Assembly: GCF_023243115.1 (NCBI RefSeq)
Contig: NZ_CP085081.1
Location: 4,847,256-4,911,255 of the forward strand
DNA length: 64,000 bases
Origin: Sediminicoccus sp. KRV36
GTDB taxonomy: Bacteria; Pseudomonadota; Alphaproteobacteria; Acetobacterales; Acetobacteraceae
Direction: 5' to 3'
Shown here: positions 8,723 to 18,477 of the stretch, in pieces
Layout: each line of letters starts with the position of its first letter
Numbering within the stretch: position 1 is the stretch's first letter
Translations under genes and position numbers: made by a program
The notes under the pieces: generated by a model
Database searches by the model: none
The model's input: the letters and a program-made list of their open reading frames with translations, nothing else
What the model was told of the DNA's origin: nothing

Positions 8723-11017
8723 CTATCGCCCAATCGCCTGATAAGCCGCCAGTGCCGCCATATCGAGCAGCTGGTTCACGCCCGCCCCGGTGGGGACGAT
8801 CTGCGCCGGGCGTGACAGCCCCATCAGCACGGGGCCGATGGTCGTCGCACTCGTCAGATGCGGCACCGCCTTGGTGAGGATATGCGCGGCATGCAGCCCG
8901 GGCATCACCAGCACATTGGCCGGCCCGGTCAGGCGGCAGAAGGGATAGAGATTGGCGCGCAAGTTGGAATCCAGCGCCACTTCGGCGCTCATCTCCCCAT
9001 CATACTCGAAATCCACCCCCTGCTGGTCCAACAGCTTCACCGCATCCCGCAGGCTGCCCGGAATGCTGCCCTTGGGGTCGCCAAAGGTGGAGAAAGAGAG
9101 GAAGGCCACGCGCGGGGTCAGCCCCAGCCGCCGCGCCGTCGCGGCACTGCGGATGGCGATAGCGGCGAGGGTCGCGGCATCCGGCCGCTCATGGATCGCG
9201 GTATCGGCCACCAGCACCGTGCCGGAGCGGCGGGCAATCATCATGGTCAGGCCGAACAGCACGCCCTCCGCGTCGAGTGCCATGCGGACCCCTTCGAGGG
9301 CCACGGAATAGCTGCGCGTCTCGCCCGTCAGCAGCGCATCGGCATCACCGAGGGCGACCATGCAGGCGGCGAAGACGTTGCGGTCATTGTTCACGAGGCG
9401 CAGGCAATCCCGATACAGGAAGCCATCGCGCTGCTTGCGGGCATAGAGCCACTCCGCATAGCGCTGGTTCTGCGAGGAGACGCGGGCATTGTGGACCTCG
9501 ATCCCATCGGGCAGCCGCACACCGAGCGAGGCGACGGTCGCATTGATGCGCTCCTCACGCCCCACCAGCACGGGCGTGCCGTAGCCGGCATTGCGGAAGG
9601 CGATGGCGGCGCGGATCACGCTTTCATCCTCGCCCTCGGCAAAGACGACGCGGCGCGGGTTTTCGCGCACGCGCTCATGGATCGCCTCCAGCGCATTCGC
9701 CGCCGAATCCAGGCGATTGGTGAGTTCGCGGGCATAGCGTTGCGCATCCAGCAGCGGCTTGCGCGCCACACCCGAGCGCACGGCGGCCTCGGCCACGGCC
9801 ACCGGCACGCGGCTGATGAGGCGCGGGTCGAAGGCATTGGGGATGATGTATTCCGGGCCGAAGACCAGCCGCTTGCCCGCACCCGAGCGCGCCACCTCCT
9901 CCGGCACCGCCTCACGCGCCAGCTCCGCCAGGGAGCGGGCGGCAGCGACCTTCATCGCGTCATTGATGGTGCTGGCCCGCACATCGAGCGCGCCGCGGAA
10001 GATGAAGGGGAAGCCCAGCACGTTGTTCACCTGGTTCGGGTAATCCGAACGCCCGGTGGCGATGATGCAATCGGGCCGCGCGGCGCGGGCTTCCTCGGGC
10101 GTTATCTCGGGGTCGGGGTTGGCCATCGCGAAGATGATGGGCTTGTCGGCCATGGCGCGGATCATGTCCTGCGTGAGGGCCCCCTTCACGCTCAGGCCGA
10201 AGAACACGTCGGCCCCCTCCAGCGCCTGGGTCAGCGTGCGGGCCGTGGTCTCGACGGCATGCGCCGATTTCCACTGGTTCATGCCCTCGGTCCGGCCGCG
10301 ATACAGCACGCCCTTGGTGTCGCACATGGTGATGTTCTCGGGCCGCATGCCCATGGCGCGCAGCAATTCGGCGCAGGCGATGGAGGCGGCACCCGCGCCG
10401 TTGATCACGAGCCTGGTAGTGGCGAGGTCCCGGCCCGTCAGATAGGCCGCGTTGATCAGCCCGGCGGCGGCGACGATGGCGGTGCCGTGCTGGTCGTCAT
10501 GGAAGACCGGGATGTCCATCAATTCCCGCAGGCGCTGCTCGATGACGAAGCATTCCGGGGCCTTGATGTCCTCCAGGTTGATGCCGCCGAAGCTCGGGCC
10601 CAGGAACTTCACGCAATTCACGAATTCATCGGCATCCTCGGTGTTGAGGCACAGGTCGATGCCATCCACATCGGCGAAGCGCTTGAACAGCGCCACCTTG
10701 CCCTCCATCACCGGCTTGGAGGCGAGTGCGCCCAGATTACCCAGGCCCAGCACGGCCGTGCCATTGCTGATCACGGCCACGAAATTGCCCTTGCTGGTGT
10801 AGTCATAGGCCAGCGCCGGGTCACGATGGATGTGCAGGCAGGGCTCGGCCACGCCGGGCGAATAAGCGAGGCTGAGATCACGCGCGGTGACCAGCGGCTT
10901 GGTCAGGCGGATTTCCAGCTTGCCGGGGCGGCCCTCGGCATGCATGGCCAGGGCCTCTTCGCCGGTCACCCGCGCGGTGCGCGTATCGGCCACTGCGTCT
11001 TGGCGCTGGTCACTCAT
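8723..11017 (-). CDS. maeB: NADP-dependent malic enzyme with phosphotransacetylase-like domain
   Basis: A 764-residue protein with the MaeB layout. The N-terminal malic enzyme half (about 1-430) shows AYSPGVAEPC, the metal-binding stretch VFHDDQHGTAIV and NGAGAAS in the nucleotide-binding fold. The C-terminal half is phosphate acetyl/butyryltransferase-like and in this family is mainly regulatory. The reaction is oxidative decarboxylation of malate to pyruvate, supplying NADPH and pyruvate in the cytoplasm. It stands alone, convergent with the gene before it and divergent from mutS. Family length and motifs are complete. Confidence 0.95.
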   Translation of the reverse strand: MSDQRQDAVADTRTARVTGEEALAMHAEGRPGKLEIRLTKPLVTARDLSLAYSPGVAEPCLHIHRDPALAYDYTSKGNFVAVISNGTAVLGLGNLGALASKPVMEGKVALFKRFADVDGIDLCLNTEDADEFVNCVKFLGPSFGGINLEDIKAPECFVIEQRLRELMDIPVFHDDQHGTAIVAAAGLINAAYLTGRDLATTRLVINGAGAASIACAELLRAMGMRPENITMCDTKGVLYRGRTEGMNQWKSAHAVETTARTLTQALEGADVFFGLSVKGALTQDMIRAMADKPIIFAMANPDPEITPEEARAARPDCIIATGRSDYPNQVNNVLGFPFIFRGALDVRASTINDAMKVAAARSLAELAREAVPEEVARSGAGKRLVFGPEYIIPNAFDPRLISRVPVAVAEAAVRSGVARKPLLDAQRYARELTNRLDSAANALEAIHERVRENPRRVVFAEGEDESVIRAAIAFRNAGYGTPVLVGREERINATVASLGVRLPDGIEVHNARVSSQNQRYAEWLYARKQRDGFLYRDCLRLVNNDRNVFAACMVALGDADALLTGETRSYSVALEGVRMALDAEGVLFGLTMMIARRSGTVLVADTAIHERPDAATLAAIAIRSAATARRLGLTPRVAFLSFSTFGDPKGSIPGSLRDAVKLLDQQGVDFEYDGEMSAEVALDSNLRANLYPFCRLTGPANVLVMPGLHAAHILTKAVPHLTSATTIGPVLMGLSRPAQIVPTGAGVNQLLDMAALAAYQAIGR

Positions 11018-11138
11018 GATCTTGGCGTCCCCATCCCTGGCATGAGGCTCCCTTCTAGCCCCCGCCGCGCGTTCCGCAAAAGCGGGGCATTTCGAGATGG
11101 GCCTTCGCGGCGGCCGGAGGCTCGGCTATGGCGGTGGG

Positions 11139-13727
11139 GTGTCCCAGCCCCCAGCCCCGGCCCGCTCATCCGAAGGTGCGACGCCCGCCATGGCGCAATG
11201 GTTCGCGGCGAAAGCCACGGCCGGGGCGGCGCTCGTCTTCTTCCGCATGGGCGATTTCTACGAGCTCTTTCACGAGGATGCGGAAGCCGCGAGCGAGGCG
11301 CTGGGCATCGCCCTCACCCATCGCGGCGAACACCAGGGCCGGCCGATTCCCATGTGCGGCGTGCCGGTGCACAGCCATGAGGCCTATCTGGCGCGGCTGA
11401 TCCGCCGCGGCTTTCGCGTCGCCATCTGCGAACAGACCGAAACCCCCGAGCAAGCCAAGGCACGCCGCGCCACCACGCTGAATCGCGAGATCATCCGCGT
11501 CGTCACCCCCGGCACCGCGACGGAGGAGGCGCTGCTGGACGCCGCCCGCCCGGCCTGGCTGCTGGCGCTGGTCCAGGGCGGGGCGGCCTGGCTCGATGTG
11601 ACGACCGGGCTGTTCCACACGCAACAGGGCGCGGAACCGGCCGCCCTGATCGCCCGCCTCGCCCCCGCGGAAATCCTGGCCGAGGAAGCGCTCGGCATCG
11701 AGGGCGCCATTCCCGCCATCCCGCCGCGCGATGCGGCCGGGCGGCTGGCCACGGCGCTGGGCGCGGCCTCGTTGGAGGGGTTCGGCCAGTTCAGCCCGGC
11801 CGAGATCGCCGCCGCGGCCATGGCGGTGGAGTATGTGCGGGCGGTGAATAACGGGGCCTTGCCGCGTCTTGCCCCGCCCGTGGCGGAAGGGGCCCGCGGC
11901 GTGTTGCTGCTGGATGCCGCGACGCGGCGCAGCCTCGATATCTTGGATGGCCCGCGCGGCGCCTCACTGCTGGCCGCGGTGGACCGCACGCTGACCGGGG
12001 CCGGGGCGCGCGAATTGGCCGCGCGGCTTGCCTCCCCGCTGGATGACCTGGCGGCGATCCGCGCGCGGCTCGACGCGGTCGCTGCCCTGCGCGAGGACAA
12101 GCCCCGCCGCGCCCGGCTGCGCACGGCGCTGAAGGGCGCGCCCGACATGGCCCGCGCCCTCGCCCGGATCAGCCTGGAGCGGTTTTTCCCGCGTGACCTC
12201 GGCGCCATCCGTGACGGGTTGCAGCGCGCGGCGGCACTGGCCGAGGCGCTGCAGGGCGCCCAGCCTGCGCTGCTCTCGGGCGCCGTGGCCGCCCTCGGCG
12301 CCGCCCCCGAAACTGGCGCTGAACTGGCCCGCGCGCTGGCCGCCGAGCTGCCCGCCCGGCTGGAGGATGGCGGGGTGGCGGCCCCCGGCTATGACGGCGA
12401 GCTCGATGCGCTGCGCCGCCTGCGGGATGATGCGCGCGGCGCCATCGCGGCCATGCAAACCGACCTGGCCCAGGCCTGGGGCGTCGCCGCGCTGAAAATC
12501 CGGCACCACCAGCAACTGGGCTATCTGGCGGAAGTCCCTTCGGCGGCCGGCGAGAAATTGCTGCGCGAAGCACCGGCCCGCGCCACGGGTGACCTCGCGC
12601 CCATTCACCGCCAGAGCATGGCGAACGCGCATCGCTTCACCTGCGCCGCCCTGGCCGCCCTCGACCGCCGCCTCTCGGAAGCGGGCGAGCAGGCCGCGAA
12701 GCGCGAGCGCCTGGTCATCGCGCATCTGCGCCGGCTGATCCTGGCCGATGCGGAGCCCATCGCCGCCGCCGCGCGCGAGATGGCCGCGCTCGACGTGCTG
12801 GCTGCCAGCGCCGAGCTGGCCACCGAAGGCGCCTGGTGCCGGCCCGACCTCACCGAGCGGCCCGATTTCGCCATCGAGGCGGGGCGGCATCCGGTGGTGG
12901 AAGCCGCCCTGCGCCGCGCCCGCGGCCCGCAATTCGTGCCGAATGATTGCGACCTTTCGCCCGGCCGGCGGCTCTGCCTGCTGACGGGGCCGAACATGGC
13001 CGGCAAATCCACCTGGCTCCGGCAAAATGCGCTGATGGTGATCCTGGCCCAGGCCGGGATGTTCCTGCCCGCCACCGCCGCGCGTGTGGGGCTGGTGGAC
13101 CGGCTGTTCAGCCGCGTGGGTGCGGCCGATGATCTGGCCGGCGGGCGCTCCACCTTCATGGTGGAGATGACCGAGACCGCCGCCATTCTCAACCAGGCCG
13201 GGCCGCGCAGCTTGGTCGTGCTGGACGAGGTGGGGCGCGGCACCGCCACCTGGGACGGGCTGGCCATCGCCACGGCCGTGCTGGAAGCGCTGCATGACCG
13301 TATCCGCTGCCGCACGCTGTTCGCCACGCATTTCCATGAATTGACGGCGCTTTCGGAGAAACTTCCCGAGCTGCGCCTCGCCGCCATGCAGGTGCGCGAA
13401 TGGCGCGGCGAGGTGATCTTCCAGCACGCCGTGGCCCCGGGTGCGGCCGAGAAAAGCTGGGGCGTGCATGTCGCCAAGCTGGCGGGCGTGCCGGCGCCGG
13501 TCCTGAAACGAGCGGCCTCCGTCCTCGCTTCCCTGGAGGCGCGGGCGGCGGCCGGGGCTGATCCGCTGGCGGCTGAAATGCCGCTCTTTGCCCGCCCGCC
13601 CGTCCAGCCGGCGCATCCGGCCCTGGCCGCGCTGGCAACGCTGGACCTGGATACCCTGTCCCCGCGCGAGGCGCAGGAAGCGCTTTACAACCTCAAGGCT
13701 CTCGCGGACGGCAAGGAAGCTCTGTAG
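11139..13727 (+). CDS. mutS: DNA mismatch repair protein MutS
   Basis: MutS recognises mismatches and small loops and starts methyl-independent or MutL-dependent repair. The mismatch-binding Phe-X-Glu is visible in FFRMGDFYELF near the N-terminus, and the ATPase has the Walker A TGPNMAGKST, Walker B LVVLDEVGRGT and the helix motif ATHFHELT. The GTG at 11139 begins the segment that looks like other MutS N-termini; an in-frame ATG at 11097 would add 14 glycine- and arginine-rich residues with no family character. Full length is about 862 residues. It is followed 1-10 bp later by glnD, suggesting co-transcription. Confidence 0.96.
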   Translation: MSQPPAPARSSEGATPAMAQWFAAKATAGAALVFFRMGDFYELFHEDAEAASEALGIALTHRGEHQGRPIPMCGVPVHSHEAYLARLIRRGFRVAICEQTETPEQAKARRATTLNREIIRVVTPGTATEEALLDAARPAWLLALVQGGAAWLDVTTGLFHTQQGAEPAALIARLAPAEILAEEALGIEGAIPAIPPRDAAGRLATALGAASLEGFGQFSPAEIAAAAMAVEYVRAVNNGALPRLAPPVAEGARGVLLLDAATRRSLDILDGPRGASLLAAVDRTLTGAGARELAARLASPLDDLAAIRARLDAVAALREDKPRRARLRTALKGAPDMARALARISLERFFPRDLGAIRDGLQRAAALAEALQGAQPALLSGAVAALGAAPETGAELARALAAELPARLEDGGVAAPGYDGELDALRRLRDDARGAIAAMQTDLAQAWGVAALKIRHHQQLGYLAEVPSAAGEKLLREAPARATGDLAPIHRQSMANAHRFTCAALAALDRRLSEAGEQAAKRERLVIAHLRRLILADAEPIAAAAREMAALDVLAASAELATEGAWCRPDLTERPDFAIEAGRHPVVEAALRRARGPQFVPNDCDLSPGRRLCLLTGPNMAGKSTWLRQNALMVILAQAGMFLPATAARVGLVDRLFSRVGAADDLAGGRSTFMVEMTETAAILNQAGPRSLVVLDEVGRGTATWDGLAIATAVLEALHDRIRCRTLFATHFHELTALSEKLPELRLAAMQVREWRGEVIFQHAVAPGAAEKSWGVHVAKLAGVPAPVLKRAASVLASLEARAAAGADPLAAEMPLFARPPVQPAHPALAALATLDLDTLSPREAQEALYNLKALADGKEAL

Positions 13728-13728
13728 T

Positions 13729-16503
13729 GTGACTGTCATGAGGACCGCGACGGCCGAACGGGCCGAGCAAAGCTTGCTGGAAACGCTGCTTCCGGGTGGT
13801 GCGCCGATCGCGCGCGACATCGCCCTGGGGATGCTGCGCCGTGAGCTGGGCGGCGTGCAGGCCTTGGTCCAGAAAGCCTTCGAAGCGCGCGAAATCCATG
13901 GCCTGACGGCGGCACGGCGCCTGGGCCACCAGATGGACCGGCTGATGCTGGTGATCCAGGACTACGCCTCGGCCATGGTGCCCAATGCGGCCGGCGCGCG
14001 CATGGTGGATTACGCCCTGGTGGCGACGGGCGGCTACGGCCGCGGCGTGCTGGCCCCGCATTCCGATATTGACCTGCTGTTCCTGACCCATCGCGAGCCC
14101 GGGCCCCGCACGCGGCGCATGATCGAGTTCATGCTCTATCTGCTCTGGGATCTGGGCCTCAAGGTCGGCCACGCGACGCGCAGCCCGAAGGAATGCATCA
14201 GCGAGGGGCTGAAGGATGCCACCATCCTGACCGCGCTGGTGGATGCGCGTTTCCTCTCGGGCGATGCCGTTCTCTTTGCTGAATTCCAGGCCGAGTTCCA
14301 GGCGCTGCGCAGCGAAGGCGGCCTCGCACCCTTCCTCACCGCCAAGCGCGCCGAGCGCGCCACCCGCCATGCGCGCTATGGCGAGAGCCCGTTCCTGGTG
14401 GAGCCGCATGTCAAGGAAGGCCGCGGCGGCCTGCGGGACCTGCAGACGCTCTACTGGCTCGCCCGCTATGCCTTCGGCGTGGCCCGGATGCCCGAACTGG
14501 TTGGCCCCGACAGCCCGGGCGGCGGGCTGCTGCTGGAGAGCGAGGCCCGCGCCATCCGCCGCGCCTGGGATTTCCTCTGGACGCTGCGCTTTCATCTCCA
14601 CTACGTCACCGGCCGCGCCGAGGAGCGCCTGACCTTCGACCTGCAGCCCGTCGTCGCCGCCCGCATGGGCTACACGCGGCACGGCGCCCAGGATGGCGCC
14701 GAACGTCTCATGAAGCATCTGTTCCTCACCGCGCGTGAAGTGGTGCGCCTCTCCCGCGTGCTGGAGCCCGCGATCGAGCGCGCGGCCCTCGGCCCCCCCG
14801 CTACGCTGCGCGGCGGCGATGAGGGCCTGGCCGAGCTTGGCCTCGCCTTCGCCGACGGCAAGCTGGTGGCCGCCCCGCCGGATCGCAATTTCGCGCATGA
14901 GCCGATCCTGATGCTGCGCATGGTGAAGGCCGCGCGAGACCGCTGCCTGGCCATCCACCCCCTCGCCATCCGCGCGCTCATCCGCCATTCGCGCCAGGCC
15001 GAGCGCCTGCGTGGCGATGCCGAGGCGAGCACCATCTTCCTCGACCTGCTGATGGGCAAGGATGCCGCCAAATGGCTGCGCCTGCTGAATGAGGCAGGCT
15101 TCCTCGGCCGGTTCCTGCCCGAATGGGGGCGTATCGTCGGCCTCATGCAGTTCGATACCTATCATGTGTTCACCGTGGATGAGCACACGATCGAGGCGAT
15201 CGGCATCCTCAAGCAGGTCGAGCGCGGCGATCTGAACGAGATCGCGCCTGTCGCCACCGAGCTCATGGGGCAGTTGCAGTCCCGCCGGGCGCTGTTTGTC
15301 GCGACCTTGCTGCATGACATCGCCAAGGGGCGCGGTGGGGATCACAGCGAAATCGGCGCGCGCCTCGCGCAGGAGATCTGCCCGCGACTGGGCATGACGG
15401 CCGAGGAGACGGAGACCGTGTCCTGGCTGGTGCTGCACCATCTGCTGGTCAGCCAGACCGCCTTCAAGCGCGACATCGAGGACCCCAAGACCATCCTCGA
15501 CATCGCCGACCAGGTGCAATCGCCCGAGCGGCTGCGCCTGCTGCTGGTGCTGACCGTGGCCGACATGCGCGCCGTCGGGCCGCGTGTCTGGAATGCCTGG
15601 AAGGCGACGCTGCTGCGGGAGGTGTATTGGCGCGTCTCCGAAGTGCTGGCCGGCGGCATGACCGTGCCGGAGCGCGATGTCCGCGTGGCCCGCGCCAAGG
15701 AATCCGCCGCCGCCATGCTGACGGCCTTCACACCCGCCGAGACCGAGATGTTCATGGGGCTGGGCTATCCTGGCTACTGGCTCTCCTTTGACAGCGAGAC
15801 GCATGCCCGCCACGCCGGCATCATCCGCGAGGCCGAGGCGGATGGCGCCCCCCTGACTGTCCGCACCCGCGTGCTGGCCGAGCGGGGTGTGACGGAGGTC
15901 ACCATCTATTGCAGCGACCATCCGGGCCTGTTCAGCCGCATCTCCGGCGCGCTGGCCGTGGCGGGCGCTTCCATCGTGGATGCGCGCATCCACACGCTGA
16001 CCAATGGCATGGCGCTGGACACCTTCTGGGTGCAGGACAGCGCCGGCGGGATTTTCGAGGCGCCGCATCGGCTGGCGCGGCTGGCCGTGCTGATCGAGCA
16101 GGCGCTCTCCGGCCGCCTCAAGCTGGCGGCGGAAATCCGCAAGGTGCGGCGGGAGCCGGCGCGGCTGGCGGCGGTGACGGTGCCGCCGCGCGTGGTGGTG
16201 GATAACTTCGCCTCCAACACGCACACCTTGATCGAGGTAAATGGCCGCGACCGGCCAGGCCTGCTGCATGATGTGACGGCGGCGATTTCCGAGCAGGGCC
16301 TGCAGATCGCCAGTGCCCATATCACCACCTATGGCGTGCGCGCGGTGGATGTCTTCTACGTGAAGGACGTGTTTGGCCTGAAGGTCGAGAATGAGCGCAA
16401 GCTGGGGCCGCTGCGCGCGGCCCTGCTGGAGGCGCTGACCCCTCCGGGTGCCCCCGGAGGCGGGCCTTCGCCCTATCGCGAGGCGGCGGCGCCGGACCTA
16501 TGA
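13729..16503 (+). CDS. glnD: Protein-PII uridylyltransferase/uridylyl-removing enzyme
   Basis: GlnD senses glutamine and adds or removes UMP on the PII signal proteins, setting nitrogen status. Domains in order: nucleotidyltransferase with GGYGRGVLAPHSDIDLLFL (the G-G-X-G and D-X-D metal site), a helical linker, the HD hydrolase domain with LLHDIAKGRGGDHS, and two C-terminal ACT domains (around YCSDHPGLFSRISGALA and NGRDRPGLLHDVTAAI). A GTG at 13729 has the purine-rich AAGGA about 11 bp upstream; ATG at 13738 is the alternative start. The gene follows mutS almost directly. Confidence 0.95.
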   Translation: MTVMRTATAERAEQSLLETLLPGGAPIARDIALGMLRRELGGVQALVQKAFEAREIHGLTAARRLGHQMDRLMLVIQDYASAMVPNAAGARMVDYALVATGGYGRGVLAPHSDIDLLFLTHREPGPRTRRMIEFMLYLLWDLGLKVGHATRSPKECISEGLKDATILTALVDARFLSGDAVLFAEFQAEFQALRSEGGLAPFLTAKRAERATRHARYGESPFLVEPHVKEGRGGLRDLQTLYWLARYAFGVARMPELVGPDSPGGGLLLESEARAIRRAWDFLWTLRFHLHYVTGRAEERLTFDLQPVVAARMGYTRHGAQDGAERLMKHLFLTAREVVRLSRVLEPAIERAALGPPATLRGGDEGLAELGLAFADGKLVAAPPDRNFAHEPILMLRMVKAARDRCLAIHPLAIRALIRHSRQAERLRGDAEASTIFLDLLMGKDAAKWLRLLNEAGFLGRFLPEWGRIVGLMQFDTYHVFTVDEHTIEAIGILKQVERGDLNEIAPVATELMGQLQSRRALFVATLLHDIAKGRGGDHSEIGARLAQEICPRLGMTAEETETVSWLVLHHLLVSQTAFKRDIEDPKTILDIADQVQSPERLRLLLVLTVADMRAVGPRVWNAWKATLLREVYWRVSEVLAGGMTVPERDVRVARAKESAAAMLTAFTPAETEMFMGLGYPGYWLSFDSETHARHAGIIREAEADGAPLTVRTRVLAERGVTEVTIYCSDHPGLFSRISGALAVAGASIVDARIHTLTNGMALDTFWVQDSAGGIFEAPHRLARLAVLIEQALSGRLKLAAEIRKVRREPARLAAVTVPPRVVVDNFASNTHTLIEVNGRDRPGLLHDVTAAISEQGLQIASAHITTYGVRAVDVFYVKDVFGLKVENERKLGPLRAALLEALTPPGAPGGGPSPYREAAAPDL

Positions 16504-16708
16504 GGGGGAAGGCCAGGGCGCTGCCCTGGACCCGCTGGGACCCCCATGATCGGGGTTTGCTGCCCCAGACCCCATTCATGGGCTTGCAAAGGACTGGTCC
16601 TTTGCCGGGGTTCAAGGGGCGGCGCCCCTTGCAGGTTGACTTGTTCAAGGGGCGGCGCCCCTTGCAGATTGACTTGTTCAAGGGGCAGCGCCCCTTGCTG
16701 GACGGCTG
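16504..16708. repeat. Hairpin cluster with three copies of a 33-bp tandem repeat
   Basis: This glnD-murJ spacer is packed with perfect inverted repeats. CCAGGGC/GCCCTGG lies at 16513-16529 and GCAAAGGACTGGTCCTTTGC at 16586-16605. Then come three 33-bp spaced copies of a 19-bp palindrome (CAAGGGGCGGCGCCCCTTG) at 16613, 16646 and 16679, the last with one central change. The final copy ends 11 bp before the murJ start, so it may affect murJ translation. An open frame runs through the repeats because 33 is a multiple of three; I do not regard it as a gene. Confidence 0.85.
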
Positions 16709-18244
16709 ATGTTCCGCGCCATCGCCACCGTCGGCGGCTGGACCATGGTCAGCCGTATCCTCGGCTTCCTGCGGGACATGCTGATCGCGGCCAAGCTCGG
16801 CGCCGGCCCCATGGCGGATGCCTTCTTCGTCGCCCTCAAGCTGCCCAATCTGTTCCGCCGCCTGTTCGGCGAGGGCGCCTTCAACGCGGCCTTCGTCCCG
16901 GCCTTCGCGCAAATGCTGACCCAGCGTGGGCCCGCCGCCGCCCAGGCGCTGGCGGAACGCATGGCGACGCTGATGATCCTCTGGCTGGCCCTGCTGATGG
17001 GGCTGGGCTTGGTCTTCATGCCGCAGCTCATGCAGGTGCTGGCGCCGGGGTTCGTGGAGCGGCCGGAGAAATTCGCGCTGGCGGTGGAACTGACGCGCAT
17101 CACCTTCCCCTATCTGCTGCTGATCTGCCTGACGGCGCTGGTGAGCGGCGTGCTCAACGCGCTCGGCAAATTCGCGGCGGCCGCGGCGGCGCCGATCTTC
17201 TTCAACCTGCTCTCGATGATCGCGCTGTTTGCGCTGGCGCCCTTCGTCGCCACACCGGCCCATGCCTTGGCCTGGGGTGTCACGTTGTCCGGGGTGGTGC
17301 AGCTGGGGTTCGTCTGGTGGGCCTGCGCCCAGGCAGGGATGGTGCTGAACCCGCTGCGCGCCCCCTCGCTCGCGCCCGAGGTGCGGCAGGTGCTGCGGCG
17401 GATGGGTCCGGGGCTGATCGGGGCGGGCGTCACCCAGCTCAACCTGGCGATCGACGTGATCATCGCCTCCTTCCTGCCTTCGGGTGCGGTGTCGTATCTG
17501 TACTACGCGGATCGCGTGTCGCAATTGCCGCTGGGGGTGATCGGGGCGGCGGTGGCGACGGCGCTGCTGCCACTCCTGGCCAAGCAGATTCACGCGGGCC
17601 AGCCGCTTTCGGCGCATCGGAGCATCAACCGCGCCATCGAGATTTCGTTGATCCTGGCCGTGCCGGCCGCGGTGGCGCTGGCCGTGCTGGCGCTGCCCAT
17701 CCTGGCGGCCCTGTTCCAGCGCGGGGCGTTTGGCCCGGCGGAAGCGCTGGCCACCTCGCATGCGCTCATCGCCTATGCCTTCGGCCTGCCGGCCTTTGTG
17801 CTGGTGAAGGTCTTCGTGCCGGGATTTTTCGCGCGTGGCGATACTGCCACCCCGGTGAAGATCGGCATGTTCTGCGTGGCGCTGAACCTTGTGCTGAACC
17901 TGATCCTGATGGGGCCCTTCCTGCATGTGGGCGTGGCTCTCGCCACCACCCTGGCCGCCTGGGCGAATGCGGGGCTGCTGGCCTATCTGCTGCACAGGCG
18001 CGGCAAGTGGGTGGCGGACCGGCGCCTGCGGCGCATCGCGCCCCGGCTCCTCGGCTCGGCGCTGGCGATGGGGGTGGTGCTGGCAGCCCTCTCCTGGTGG
18101 CTGGCGCCAGGCGCGGGACTGCAGGGGGTGGGCTGGCTGGCTCTGATCTGCGCGCTGGGGGGTGGCACCTATTTCGGGCTGGCGCAGCTCTCGGGCGGGC
18201 TTGATCTGCGGGAGCTGGGCCGCCTGATCCGCCGCAGGCGCTGA
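16709..18244 (+). CDS. murJ: Lipid II flippase MurJ
   Basis: A 511-residue polytopic inner membrane protein of the MviN/MurJ family that moves lipid II across the membrane for peptidoglycan synthesis. The N-terminus matches family sequence closely (SRILGFLRDMLIAAKLGAG, then FFVALKLPNLFRRLFGEGAF), and the arginines of these stretches face the central cavity in known structures. About fourteen hydrophobic segments are present. It is preceded by a hairpin-rich spacer and followed by a 25-bp tandem repeat array. With the PBPs at 2.4 and 47.3 kb it is one of three wall-building genes in the window. Confidence 0.96.
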   Translation: MFRAIATVGGWTMVSRILGFLRDMLIAAKLGAGPMADAFFVALKLPNLFRRLFGEGAFNAAFVPAFAQMLTQRGPAAAQALAERMATLMILWLALLMGLGLVFMPQLMQVLAPGFVERPEKFALAVELTRITFPYLLLICLTALVSGVLNALGKFAAAAAAPIFFNLLSMIALFALAPFVATPAHALAWGVTLSGVVQLGFVWWACAQAGMVLNPLRAPSLAPEVRQVLRRMGPGLIGAGVTQLNLAIDVIIASFLPSGAVSYLYYADRVSQLPLGVIGAAVATALLPLLAKQIHAGQPLSAHRSINRAIEISLILAVPAAVALAVLALPILAALFQRGAFGPAEALATSHALIAYAFGLPAFVLVKVFVPGFFARGDTATPVKIGMFCVALNLVLNLILMGPFLHVGVALATTLAAWANAGLLAYLLHRRGKWVADRRLRRIAPRLLGSALAMGVVLAALSWWLAPGAGLQGVGWLALICALGGGTYFGLAQLSGGLDLRELGRLIRRRR

Positions 18245-18294
18245 TCCGGGCTGTGGAGCCGTAGGGCGATCCGGACGCCCCCGCCGCGCGCGAG

Positions 18295-18418
18295 TTTCCG
18301 CGGCTCCGCCGCTGGGCCATTTCCGCGGCTCCGCCGCTGGGCCATTTCCGCGGCTCCGCCGCTGGTCAGTTTCCGCGGCTCCGCCGCTGGTCCATTTCCG
18401 CGGCTCCGCCGCGCGGGC
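18295..18418. repeat. Five-copy 25-bp tandem repeat upstream of trpS
   Basis: Five head-to-tail units start at 18295, 18320, 18345, 18370 and 18395. Each contains TTTCCGCGGCTCCGCCGCTGG followed by four slightly varying bases; the last is cut short. Each unit contains a GCGGC-TCC-GCCGC hairpin. The array fills most of the murJ-trpS gap and ends about 60 bp before the trpS start. Tandem arrays of this kind can change copy number by slippage. Confidence 0.9.
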
Positions 18419-18477
18419 TTGACCAATCAGAACGGGCGCGCAAACCCTGCGCCATCCACTCACACAGGTTTCGTTCC

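Noticed and set aside
16613..16697. Possible CRISPR array (regular 33-bp spacing of a palindrome)
   Set aside because: The spacers are nearly identical to each other, only three units exist, and no cas genes are present; it is a tandem repeat.
16500..16709. Open frame of 69 codons through the 33-bp repeats between glnD and murJ
   Set aside because: The frame is open only because the repeat length is a multiple of three and GC is high; there is no ribosome binding site and no family-like sequence.
18169..18426. Minus-strand open frame across the 25-bp tandem array
   Set aside because: It encodes only low-complexity repeats of Ala, Glu, Pro and Arg and overlaps the end of murJ; a product of base composition.
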